Shown piece after piece: positions 1-11,109 of a stretch of DNA of 60,000 bases. The translations under genes and the position numbers were made by a program. This stretch comes from Liolophura sinensis. Lineage: Eukaryota; Mollusca; Polyplacophora; Chitonida; Chitonidae. The stretch covers positions 25,527,608 through 25,587,607 of the forward strand of contig NC_088300.1 in the NCBI RefSeq assembly GCF_032854445.1, read 5' to 3'. Within the stretch, counting starts at the first letter, position 1. Each line of letters starts with the position of its first letter. The notes below the pieces were generated by a model, which saw only the letters and a program-made list of their open reading frames with translations, had not been told where the DNA came from and did no database searches.

Positions 1-369
1 ATTGTTTCGCTTTCCCTTTTGTAATGTGAACAAATGTCATCGTCTGAAATATTGATCTTAAACAGAAAAGATTTTGTGACTTATGTTCTGTGAAGTTTTT
101 TTTCTAATGCAACTTCTAAGTTTGGCTTCTGTTGTAAAAACAATGGACACATATAAATTTTAAATGTGGTATTATACTTCAATGGTACAACTTCTTCCCA
201 TCTTTTCTGAGCTCTGCTTACTAGCCCATGTTTTTCATTTAATATATCATAGAATCTCTTACATTTCGCCCCCCCCCCCTTCCTATCAAAACCTTGAGAT
301 TTACCTAAATGTGTCTAGTTCAACCCTGTACTTATGTGCTGACTAATTTTATGTTCTTTTTCTAGTGTA

Positions 370-682
370 TTACCCTTAATGTTTCCATTTTGCCTAGTCA
401 TATTTCCACGGACCTCAGCACATAAGATACTAGGTACCGAGATACCGGATCTCTTTTCCTGCAACCTCGTCCATTTTGAACAAAATCGGACGAATGTCCA
501 CTTTGAACAACGCACCCTTGGATATTATTATACAAAGTTTTGACCCATTTCCTTATTGACATACCGAAGTTAAACATTTCTAGAACACTTTCTAGGAAGG
601 TCCAAGAGACTGAATCAAAAGCTTTTTCGAAATCGATAAGTATCAATAACCCAGGAATATCTTCTTCTTTACAAACCAGCAT
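370..682 (-). pseudogene. LINE reverse transcriptase fragment
   Basis: This open stretch encodes the RT motif-A region (IDFEKAFDSVSW), the FNFG...KW...LY segment and a degraded RGCRQGDP-type motif, which reads RGCRKRDPVS. The frame then shifts and the expected second half with the catalytic YADD box is not found; sequence resembling the LINE carboxy-terminal region appears instead. It is part of the LINE above and is non-functional. Confidence 0.8.
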
Positions 683-1865
683 TATATCATTAATTACCTA
701 ATATTTTCTCTAGAATAACAGCCATGAACAAAGCTCTTCTGATAATCACCAATTAACCTGTCTAAAACCATTTTAATTCTGTTGGCAATGCAAGCAGAGG
801 CTAATTTATAAACTACATTCAACAATGTTATCGGTCTCCAATATTTCAAAACGCAACGGTTATTTCCTGATTTTGGTAAACACGTTATTACTCACGGCCA
901 ATGAGTAATGGAAAGCTCACCCTTTGTATAGCCTTCGTTGATAGATCGCAGAACAAATGGACAACTTCTTTCCAGAAGAACTTAAAAAATTCGACTGCAA
1001 AGCCATCTGTTCCTGTGCTTTTATCATTTTTCATTTCTTAAGAGCATTTGATAATTCCTGGAAAGTAATTTCTGCATCTAATTTTGACGATTCGGCCTCC
1101 GTCAGTATTCAAATGTATAGTTTTTGAGTTTTTTTTTTTCTACTTTATTCATTTTGTCATCTCGTTTACTACATAACGTTTCGTAGTATTTTTTCTCTTC
1201 ACCCAATATTTTCTCACCGTCGAAAATACTCTCTCCAGATTTCAGGGTTAGTTTGGATATTGTTTTATTTACATAGTTCCGTTTTTCTAAACCGAGAAAG
1301 TACTTTGTTGTTTTATCACCTTCATCTGCCCAGTTGGCTTTAGCCCGCACAGTAATAGGTTTTCTTAGATTTAGATTTTCTAGAGCAAGTTTTCGTTCAC
1401 TTAGATCCATGATAACGGTATTATCTATGTTTCTAAAATTTACATCAGCATATCTCCCCAGTCTGTCAATTTCCTTTTCTAACTGTTTCTCTCTATTCTT
1501 CCTATTTCTTTCTCCTGGAAGCATATTTTATTGTTTCTCCCCTTAATTTCATAAAGTTTCCAAAAGGAGCATGTCATCTACATCAAATTGAACCAAAGAC
1601 CTGTTTAGGTTAAGTAATGTGTTTCTTTCAAATGACTTCAAAGCATATTCGTCTATAGTACAGTCGATTCTATTTTTTATCATATCTATATACCGTTTGT
1701 CTCTCAAAAGAGCGCAGTTAAATTTCCAATAGGACCTTCCTCTCCATTTGTAAATTTACATTTTATAGTGATGACAGAGTGATCTGTTCTATAACCTGGT
1801 TTAATATTAATATCTACTTCAATATCAAATATATAAAGTGAAGTAAGAAAAAAATCTAATCTTGC

Positions 1866-2470
1866 TTAATGTCTCGGAGTTTTCCTACGCCAAGTAAATC
1901 TACTATCACCTTCGTGATCTATTCGCCAAAAGTCCAAGTAACTGTGTGTACTCATTAAACTCAAAACAAGCTCTTTTAGATTGAGGATTATTAGCATGTT
2001 TTGACTGTCTATTTCTTGGTCTAACACCAAGTTCCATTCACCGCAGATAATAATTGAATCATTCTCAAGATCTAATATTTTTTTAATTATCTTGTTATAA
2101 AATTTGGGGTCATCAGTTTTATGTCCATAAATATTTACTAGGGTGAGTGTTGTCTCATGTATTGTTAAACTCATAATAAGATAATTCCCTCAGACATCAA
2201 TAATAATCTTTAATCAGGGACTTTATAATCCAGATTATTTTGGAAAAGAATTGATACACAGCGTGCATTTGATCGAAAAAGAGTCCATGCACCCGGGCCC
2301 CATTCATGACTAATATTTGTCTCAATATCTTTGTCAAAATGTGTATCTTGTAAGCAAATAATGGAGTACTTTTTCTTTGTAAAATAATTAAGTATGTCCT
2401 GTCTTTTCTTTTTGTCAGCCAATCCTGGGCAGTTCATAGAAGCGATATCTAGTTTCCGTAATGTCCTGGA
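1866..2470 (-). pseudogene. LINE endonuclease remnant
   Basis: Two open segments in different frames, about 2210-2470 and 1866-2174, together cover an exonuclease/endonuclease/phosphatase-type LINE endonuclease. Visible blocks are the ASMNCPG start, the KYSIICLQDTHF block carrying the catalytic-Glu position as Asp, the LVNIYG block, IICGEWN where GDFN is usual, and a closing FTWRRK motif. The frame break between the two segments and the altered catalytic positions mark it as inactive. Confidence 0.7.
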
Positions 2471-2889
2471 TATGATTTTATCAAGGCACATTTGTATCTC
2501 CTGAGTTAAATGGTATTTGTGCGATTTTTTCACATAAAATGTTGCGTGTAATTTTGCATAATTATATAGTGGTTTTGCATGATACACACGGGGTTCTTTG
2601 TTTAACCATGCTGATGTGTGCAATAAACAATATAAAAGTCCTCGTAAACATGTTCCCATAATAATATGTAGGAGAATGCACAAAATATTTAAGCTTGACC
2701 ACGTCCGTTATTTATCCTGTCAAGTGCAATCTTCTTTTAATTATAAGGTCAAGATAAATTGCTTATTTGTGCCACAAAAGGAGGATAAAGTAGATGCTGA
2801 TATACCCAAAATATAAATTCACATGATACCATATACATTTGCATTCGCCTGGAAATCTGACTTAATTACAAAAACATGAAACCGTAACA

Positions 2890-3147
2890 TTTATTTGATT
2901 GGTGTTTTACGCCGTACTCAAGAATATTTCACTTACACGACGGCGGCCAGCATTATGGTGGGTGGAAACCGGGCACAGCCCGGGGGAAACCCACGACCAT
3001 CCGCAGGTTGCTGTCAGACCTTCCCACTTACGGCCGGAGAGGAAGCCAGCATGAGCTGGACTTGAACTCACAGCGACCGCATTGGTGAGAGGCTCCTGGG
3101 TCATTACGCTGCGCTAGCGCGCTAACCGACTGAGCCACGGAGGCCCC
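2890..3147 (-). mobile_element. tRNA-derived SINE, full length, with target-site duplication
   Basis: The minus strand reads from a tRNA-like head (GGGGCCTCCGTGGCTCAGTC, A box) through a GTTCAAGTCC B box and the GGATGGTCGTGGG / CCATAATGCTGGCC body to a (AAAT)n tail. Perfect 13-bp direct repeats TGAAACCGTAACA flank it at 2877-2889 and 3148-3160, so this is a LINE-mobilised insertion. It interrupts the LINE between its ORFs and is therefore younger than it. Confidence 0.93.
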
Positions 3148-3160
3148 TGAAACCGTAACA

Positions 3161-3749
3161 AGTTTCATTTCTAAGTAATTCACTTAGCGTTCTTTCGTAA
3201 AATACAGTCCAAGAGAATAAAAGTAAACACGATAATTATTCTATATATTTAATTACATAACAACATACTGATCTTAATAATGTTTATCTTAATAATATTT
3301 AACACAAATAATCTTACTAATCATTGAATATTTTATGTATCATTTTATCATAATGATCGATTTGTCATCACCCTAATTTACATCTTTTCATCAATAATAA
3401 TGTTATTTCTATTTAATCTTATCAAATTGTTTCATGCACATCAAGCATATACATGTGAAAGTCAAAAGAAAAATGACGACAAACTGTTTACATTGAATCT
3501 ACAAAGGGAGATAATCTACGAAAGTTTAAACCATTATGTTTTTCAAGACTTTTCAATCATGTTTAACAATCTTAAACAGTACACATAAAATTGATGATTT
3601 ATTTACGTCAGCCTATCTCATGTGTACGGAATAAAAAGAGAAAAATACATCAATAAATAACAACATAGTATAACCATGAAACGTGTTACAACACTCTCTA
3701 ATGATTTACAAAACCACTTTCACTGGACCCAACCATAGATGTCACCAGA
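3161..3749. other. AT-rich sequence, no gene recognised
   Basis: This AT-rich stretch lies between the SINE and the ORF1 remnant. It may be the LINE ORF1/ORF2 junction or unrelated insertion sequence. Short open frames here show no recognisable motif. Confidence 0.4.
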
Positions 3750-4200
3750 CTAATATAAACGGTAAAGCTGAACAGAATTTTAAAAGTATCGGGTAGGATA
3801 ATCCTGATTTCTAAAGATGCAGTCTTTCGGGTTGGAAATACCACTGCTTTCATCTGTGGGCCTTATTTCAAGTTCACATGTCTTACAGATATACGTTGTT
3901 TTACCTCACCCTGGACAGTTTTTGCAAATATCTTGCCACTGAATGACCAAGCAGATTCTGCGTTTTTGTGGTCCGGTGGCTTGTTTCAATAAGGCAAGAT
4001 TTTCAGAAGTTAAATCTTCTCTCACAACATCTGCGTTTGATACACTCAATCTTATGTTCTATAAATGTCACCATTATTGTCCAGTGTTTGATCTATATCT
4101 GCCTTGATAATGAGCAATATCAACATCAACAACTTTAATCCCCATGCGTAATTTGTCATTTAGAACACTCACAGCTTTTTAGTACAGTCTTCGATCGATT
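3750..4200 (-). pseudogene. Probable LINE ORF1 remnant
   Basis: Minus-strand translation gives a DLTSENLALLKQ-type segment and, one frame away, ESAWSFSGKIFAKT. This pairing resembles the C-terminal domain of L1/Tx1-type ORF1 proteins, which share a fold with the FP-type C-terminal domain. Its place upstream of the endonuclease in the same orientation fits ORF1. No intact frame exists. The match is by pattern only. Confidence 0.5.
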
Positions 4201-4624
4201 CATTTTTTTGTTCCTCTATTCCAAAAAGCCGAATCGTCTCTTTTCTTGAATATTGTTCATTGTCGTTACTTTTAACTTTAACAAGATCAAGCTCCTTCTT
4301 CAGTCTTTTAGACTTAGACTTGCTTGTTTATTCTATTACCTGAGCTATGTTTGAATCTTTGGGTTTCTTTCTGTTTCCTTAAATATGTTTTATGTTTTTT
4401 TTTGGCTTTTTCTATATCTGGAATTGTGTTTGAGCGTTTTGTTTTCTGCATGTAGGGGAGGGGGTGTATGTTGTCTTGTCATGGTTTCCAGGCGTGTTTG
4501 TGAATGTTTGGAGACATTTGATCATTATATATTTTTTCAAGTCTTATTGTGTTTTGTTTATTCGTTTGTTTTTCTTTTTTGTTCTGTTTCCAACGATTTA
4601 ATAATTTTGTTTCATTTATCTGTT

Positions 4625-4968
4625 TCCGGAGTTGTGGTGGAATACTTTGATTCCACAGATGTGTTTGAATGTGGTGATTCGTGTTAAGTTTCCAGGCTTA
4701 CATGTATGTTCCGGAGTTGTGGTGGAATACTTTGATTCCACAGATGTGTTTGAATGTGGTGATTCGTGTTAAGTTTCCAGGCTTACATGTATGTTCCGGA
4801 GTTGTGGTGGAATACTTTGATTCCACAGATGTGTTTGAATGTGGTGATTCGTGTTAAGTTTCCAGGCTTACATGTATGTTCCGGAGTTGTGGTGGAATAC
4901 TTTGATTCCACAGTTGTGTTTGAATGTGGTGATTCGTGTTAAGTTTCCAGGCTTACATGTATGTTCAA
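4625..4968. repeat. 85-bp tandem repeat, about four copies
   Basis: Units starting GTTCCGGAGTTGTGGTGG recur at about 4623, 4708, 4793 and 4878. They are nearly identical (one GATGTG to GTTGTG change in the last) and end with the TTACATGTAT stretch. The near-identity shows a far more recent expansion than the surrounding 39-bp array. Confidence 0.92.
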
Positions 4969-5589
4969 ATGTTTGAATGTTTTGTTCCATTACCTGTCCG
5001 TGTTTGAATGTTTTGTTTCTTGTTCTGTTTGCTGTGTTGTGTTTAAATATTTTGTTTCTGGTTCTTTAAGAGTTGCATTTCAATGATTTTTTGTTTTCTG
5101 TCATGTACTTGAAAGTTACGAATACTTTGCTTATTCTAGTTATTTGTCGTTTCTACCGATGTTTCCAGAGCTGATAGAATGTTTTGTTTTTTGTTCTGTT
5201 TCCAGACTTGTCTTTCAATGATTTGTTTATGTTCCCCTTGCAGAGTGTTTCAATGCTTTTCTTCTGTTTCCAGAGCTGTGCTTGAGTGTTTTGTTTTCTT
5301 TTGTTTCCAAAGTTGTGTATGGATATTTTGCTTCCTTTTCTGTTTTGAAAGCTTTGCTTCAATGTTTGAGTTCTTATTCTGTTTGCAGAGCTGTATTTGA
5401 ATGTTCTGTTTTTTACTTTGTTTCCAGGGTTGTTATGTTTTATTCCATGTTCCGTTTCCTATGTTGTGTTTGAATGTTTTTTATTCCCCCTTCCAGCGTT
5501 GTTTTTAAATGTTTTGTTTTCTTGTTCTGTTTCATGTGCTGTGTTTGAATGCTTTGTTTCCTTTACTCTTTGCAGAATTGTGTTAGAAT

Positions 5590-6290
5590 GGTACACAGTT
5601 TGGATAGTAATTTCATTCGTTTGCCTGGAACAGTCCTTGGGTCTTTCCGTCATCGCTGAAAAACTGCTTCTGTTTGTATCAATCCCTCCCAATTTCAATT
5701 TATATACTTTCTTAGTTCTTTAGTGATTTGTGCTGAGCGTTGTTTCTGAAACTGTTCTTGTGATTATTGACCCGAAAAATCCATTGTGGTTGCCTTTACC
5801 TACTTTTCCTAGAGATTTCTTGCAATGTCGCCCTTTGACAGATTCTCTGTCCCCATCATGTTTAACTTATTTTCCGAATATCTCTGAATCAGCTCTTAGT
5901 CCTATACACTACGTTCCTGCTATTACCTACACAACGTCAGCAACCTTGATTGATTATGTCATATTAGCATTACCCGTCGGACAACAATACCAAGTGAATT
6001 AGACTTGGATTGTTTATTTCTCTCTGTTTTTTTCTATTTTTATTTTGTTCATATATTCTTTCTTTTTAATTCAGCACAGGTTATCTTTCATTCTCTTTTT
6101 GTTTTCTTTTGAAATTTGTTCGCTGATTTCGATGCATTTGTTTTACTTTTAACGCTTGTGTTTATGAATGTCGACTTGGTGTTTTAAGATATAGTTGACC
6201 CCTGAATTTCCTTCATGTTTTGTGGTTTCGCATTCGTTGTACTTTGTATATAAAATAAATATATATTTGTTTTGTTGTACCGTTTACCGA
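5590..6290. other. Non-repetitive island inside the array
   Basis: The 39-bp repeat stops near 5590 and resumes near 6290. A plus-strand open frame of 90 codons (5730-6002) occurs here without recognisable domains. The left edge (CGTTTGCCTGGAACAGTCCTTGG, read in pieces) is similar to sequence at about 8830-8900, so part of the island belongs to a duplicated block. Confidence 0.5.
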
Positions 6291-6796
6291 GCTGCTTTTG
6301 AATACTTTGCTTTCCTGTCCTGCTTGCTGAATTGTGTTTGAATATTTCATTTCTTTGTTCACCTTTGTGTGATATGCTTGCAGTTTGTTTAGTTTTCTGC
6401 CTCTGTTTTGTGAAATTTTGTTTGAATGTTTTACTTTCTGTAATATTGTGTTTCCTGAGATGTACTCCTGAATTTCCTCAGGGATTGTAATCTTTATTTC
6501 CTTAGCTGCGAGTGAACGTTTTGTATTTTCTGACTCTGGATTGTGTTTGAATGTTGTTTTTTTCTGGTTGTATTTCCAAAACCCAGTTTGAATGCTTTCT
6601 TTATTGCTTTCGTTTTTTAGAGTTATGATTGAAAGTTTACTTTCATCTGTTTCATGATTTATGATTAGATGTTTTATACTCTTTTTGTCTTTCTCAAATT
6701 ATGCTTAAATGCTTAATTTTCTTGTTGTTTCCCAAAGTTATACTGGGAAGTCCACGTTTGATCCTCTCATTTACTTTTTAGATGGTATCTGTTGCT

Positions 6797-6968
6797 GCCT
6801 ACTTTGGCGCTCAGCACTGAGAGGTTAGAACAAGGGACTGCTTCATGATACTTCAGTGACGTTAACACTTTGGCTGCATGAACTCGCCTTGTGACAAGAA
6901 GACACAGGCACTCCTTGTTGACACATACTGAAAAATTGTAAAGTACGACGTAAAACCCCAAGCATACA
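6797..6968 (+). mobile_element. Second SINE-like family, 3' fragment
   Basis: The segment runs from GGCGCTCAGCACTGAGAGG to CTGAAAAATTGTAAAGTACG and AAAACCCCAAGC. The same 3' tail ends copies near 47.8 and 48.7 kb. It lacks the promoter head. Family identity rests on the shared tail within this window. Confidence 0.7.
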
Positions 6969-7979
6969 TACTTTCACATGAAATGTTCTTGACCTGTTTC
7001 AAGTGTTTGTTACATTCTTCCGTTTCTAATAATGATTAATTTTGTTCCGTTTATCTATTGAATGATCTGTGTTTGACGGTCATGATTTATTGTTCCGCTA
7101 CCAAAGATGTGCTTGAAGTTTTTGTTTGTTGTATTTTTATGCTTTGTTTCCTGTTGTGTTTCAAGAGTTGTGTTTGAATGTTTTCTGTTATTTCCAAAGC
7201 TGTGTTAAATATTACGATTTCTTGTTTTGTATGATTTCATTTTTTTCTGTTTCCAGAGTTGTGTTCAAATGGTTTGTTTCTTGTTTTTTTTACTTTTATG
7301 TGTTTGAATGTTTTGTTTCTAGTTGTGTTTAGGTTTGTGTTTAAATGAGTTCTGTTTAATGTTTTCGTTTCTTGATTCGTTACCTAAGCTGTGTTTAAAT
7401 GTTTTGTTTCTGGTTCTTTCCAGAGGGGCGTTTGAATGGGGTTTTTTTCTGGTTGCTTCCAGAGTTGTGTTTGAATATTTTGCTCCTGATTGTTTCCAGA
7501 CTGGTGCTCTACATAAGTTTGAATACTTTGTTTCTTGTTCCATAGCCGGAGTTATGTTAAAATATTTTTGTTTCGTGTTCTCTTTCCAGAGTTGTCTATG
7601 TTTCTTGCTTTGTTTGCAGGCTTGTGTTTGAATGCCTTATTTCTTGTTCTGTTTTCAGAGTTGAGTTTGCATGTTGTGTTTCTTTTTCTTTACCTGGGCT
7701 GTGTTTAAATGTATTGTTCGTTTACCTGATTTGAGTTTGATTTTTTCCAGAGTTGTTCCAGAATGTTTTATTTCTTGTTTTATGTCTAGAGCAGTTTGAA
7801 TAACTATTAAGCTCTGTTCAAGTGTTTTGTTTTATTGTCCGCTTACCAGTGCTGTGTTTGAATGTTTTGTTCCTTGTTCTGTTTCCTGTGTTGTTTTTAA
7901 ATCTGTTGTTTCTTTCTTTGCAGAGTTGTGTTTCCAGAGTTATGTTTGAATGTTCTTGTGCTGTTTTCAGAGTTGTGGA

Positions 7980-8830
7980 AGAATGTAATTCGCAGTTTTG
8001 ATGCTTTCTTTCCTAATGTCAACGTTAGGCCTAAAGCTTAAATTGCATTATTTCTTTTAATATTCTTTTGGCTCAGTGTTATTTACATGTACTCTAGAGT
8101 CTTTATTTTACTGTAACGTCTACATCGTTTTTGTATGTAATTAATGGATCATATAGATAAAGATACTGCTAATTCAGAAGACATGAATACATGAAATAAG
8201 CCAATTCCTTGCAACTTGAACGACGCCTTTCATTTACTCAAATGAACCTGTGACGTCACAGAAATGAACGTTCTGTATGCCATCACAAATGAAGGAACAC
8301 TGGATGACGTAACCGAAACGCTGACGTCACCAATGATAGTACAATCAACAACGTCACAACTCCACGCCGAACTGCATTCGAGACTGCATTTGCCATGTGA
8401 ACTGCTGAGTTTCTCCACAGTCGAGCTTAAATGTATTCTACGCTTCCACGTTTCATGTTTCTAAGATTTTAAAAACAATGCTTAAATCTTTATCAGTTAA
8501 AAACTTTAACAGGATAATGGTATGTAATGTATCGATTACGTAAACTTCGGTATAAAAGCTTGAATATTTCCACTGAAAACCTTATCCATGTGTGATTGTT
8601 CATCCTTCTTTCCAATACATGCTGCTCCACAAACATTGGTGTTTCTTTCCACTTTAACATATTGCTTCGACAAACCATAACAATTTGGTTCTGCTATCAA
8701 ACATAAGACAGTCTAATACTGTACTACACCTTACATAACCCGAATGCTGCTTGCTATGCGAAAAAGACTTTCTTTCAAATTTACCTTGGAAATTGCAAAG
8801 ACCGACATTGTCTATGATTATGATACTACT
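7980..8830. other. Non-repetitive island with a CRE-like motif cluster
   Basis: A second gap in the 39-bp array. It holds a 66-codon plus-strand frame (8264-8464) without a recognised domain. It also holds four TGACGT-type motifs within about 110 bp, listed separately. I see no splice-supported exon. Confidence 0.45.
8251..8356. promoter_or_regulatory. Cluster of four CRE/ATF-like motifs
   Basis: TGACGTCA lies at 8251-8258, TGACGTAA at 8305-8312, TGACGTCA at 8322-8329 and ACGTCA at 8351-8356. The full palindrome is the classic CREB/ATF target. Regulatory function is inferred; no transcript start is visible nearby. Confidence 0.35.
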
Positions 8831-11109
8831 TCAATTCATTCGCCCAGAACATTCCTTGTGTCTCTCAGTGTTCACTGAAAAACTGTTGACTGCTTCTCTT
8901 AGCACTGAATGTTTTGACCCTGGTATACTAATTTGTGTTTTTCTTGTTTTGTTTTCTCCGTAGCATTGATTTTTTTCTTCTGTTTCCTGAGTTATGATTG
9001 ATTGCTTTGTTTTCTTTTTCTCTTTCCTGAATTGAGTTTGCATGTTTTAATTCCTTATTGTTTCCTTATAAGTTGTATACTTTTAGACGCTATATTTTCT
9101 TGGCCTGCTTCCCTAATTGTTTTTGAGTGACTTGCTTATTTCTTCTATGCCCTTAGCTATGTTCGGATATTTGTCTATATCCCGGAGATGTGTTTTGACG
9201 TTTTGTTGTCTGCATATGTTGGGAACGGGGCGGGGGGATACTAGTCTTTAAATATTCTGTTTTCTTGTCCTTTTTCAAATCTTACTGTGTTTTGTTTCTT
9301 TTGTTTTCTTTCCTTTTTGTTCTGATTGAATAATATTGTTTCATTCGTCAATTTCTAGAGTTGTGCTTGGAGGTCTGATTTCTTGTCCCGTTAATTAAGT
9401 TGTGCTTGAATACTTTGTTTGCAAAGTTGTGTTTAAATGTGGTGTGTCCTGTCATGTTCCAGGCTTATATGTATGTTCAAATGTTTTGATTTATACTCCG
9501 TTACCTGATTCGTGTTTGAATGATTTGTTTCTTGCTCTGTTTTCGATCATGTTCTTGAATGCGCCAATGCTTTGCCTATTTTAGTTTAAATATGTCGTTT
9601 CCAGCTACGTTTCCACGGTCGGTTGAATGTTTTGTTTTTTTGTTGTTTTTTTTTTCAGAACTTGTCTTTCAATGATTTGTTATTTTGTTCCGTTTCCAGA
9701 GTGTTTCAATGTTTTTCTTTTTTCTGGTAGCTTTCCAGAGTTTTGTTTTCTGTTGTTTCCAAAGTTGAGTGAAACATTTCGTTTTGTTATATTGTTTCAT
9801 TACCTCTACATTTTCTTGTTCTATTATTCGAGTTCTGTCCAAAGGTTTAGTTTTCTTGTCCAGTTATTGCTGCTGTGTTTTGTTTCTAGTTCTGTTTCCT
9901 GAGTTGTTTTGAATGTTTGGTTTTCTTGTTCTGTTAAATGAGCTCTGTTCCAGTGTTTTGTCTTCTTGATCTGTTATCTGAATTATTTCAAGAATTATGA
10001 TCAACTGCCCTTTTTCCCAGTTACCGTTATTTCAACTTGAATAGTTTGTTTCTTGTTGTTTGTCCTCTGTTGTATTTAAATGTTTTGTTTCTTGTTACTA
10101 GTATTTCTAGATATCTGTTTGAATGTTTTGATATTTTGTTTCATTACCTGATTTGAGTTTGAATGTTTTGTTTCCTGTGCTCTTTGCTGTGTTGCATTTA
10201 AATGTTTTGTTTCTTGTGTTATGTCTAGACTTGCGTTTACCTGATTTGAGTTTGAATGTTTTGTTTCCCGTGCTCTTTCCTGTGTGGTGTTTAAATGTTT
10301 TGTTTCTTGTTATTTCTAGACTTGTTTGAATGTTTTTAAATTTCTTCCGTTACCTGATTTGAGTTTAAATGTTTTTTTCCTGAGCTTTTTGTTGTGCTGT
10401 GTTTAAATATTTTATTTCTTGTTATTTCTTGATTTGCGTTTGAACGTTTTGATTTTTTCTTCTGTTGCCTGATTTGAGTTTGAATGTTTTGTTTCTTGTT
10501 CTCAATTCTATGTTTTGTTGAAAAGTTTTCTTTTCCTTTTTGTTTCTAGATTTTTGTTTAAATATTTTGCTTTTTGTTTCATTGCTGCGTTACCTGATTT
10601 CTATTTAAATATTTTTTGTTTTTATCGTGTTTCTATAGTTGTGTTTGAATATTTTTTTCGCGGTTTGTTTTCAGAGTTGTGTTCGAATGTTTTGTTTCCC
10701 GATTTGTGTCTAACAGTTTTGCTTTCCGTTTTGTGTTTGAATGTTTTAGTTTTTATTATCCTGGGGATGCATTTGAATGTTTTCCTGTGTAGCCGCTTTG
10801 CTTCTTGTTTTGTTTCCAGCTCTGCTTGAATGTTTTGCTTCTTGCTTTCTGAGCTGTGTTTAAAATGTTTTGTGTTTTATTCTTTCAGTATTGTAATTTT
10901 TCCTCTGTTGTATCTTTCCTATGTTGTATTTAAATGTTTTGTTTCTTATTACTTTTACTTCTAGATATCTCTTTTAGTTTTCGTTTCATTTTTTTTTTCA
11001 TTACTTGATTTCAGATTGAATGTTTTGTTTCCCGTGCTCTTTCCTGTGTTGTGTTTAAATGTCCTGTTTCTTGTTATTACCTGATTTGCGTTTGAATGTT
11101 TGGTTTCTT

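Larger units (their letters stand above)
1..4335 (-). mobile_element. Decayed LINE (L1/Tx1-like), truncated at left edge
   Basis: Reading the minus strand from right to left gives an ORF1-like remnant (about 4200-3750), then an apurinic-type endonuclease (about 2470-1870), a linker (about 1520-1100) and reverse transcriptase (about 680-370). The endonuclease shows a start of the type LDIASMNCPG, an IICLQDTHF block, an LVNIYG block and FTWRR. The RT shows LLILIDFEKAFDSVSW and a damaged RGC-x-x-x-DP-x-S block. Many stops and frame changes break all parts, and the endonuclease GDFN-type motif reads GEWN. Soon after the ISQ block, sequence resembling the LINE C-terminal region follows, so the YADD half of RT seems deleted. 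A SINE sits between ORF1 and ORF2. The element is certainly dead; the L1/Tx1 assignment is my inference from motif style. Confidence 0.75.
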
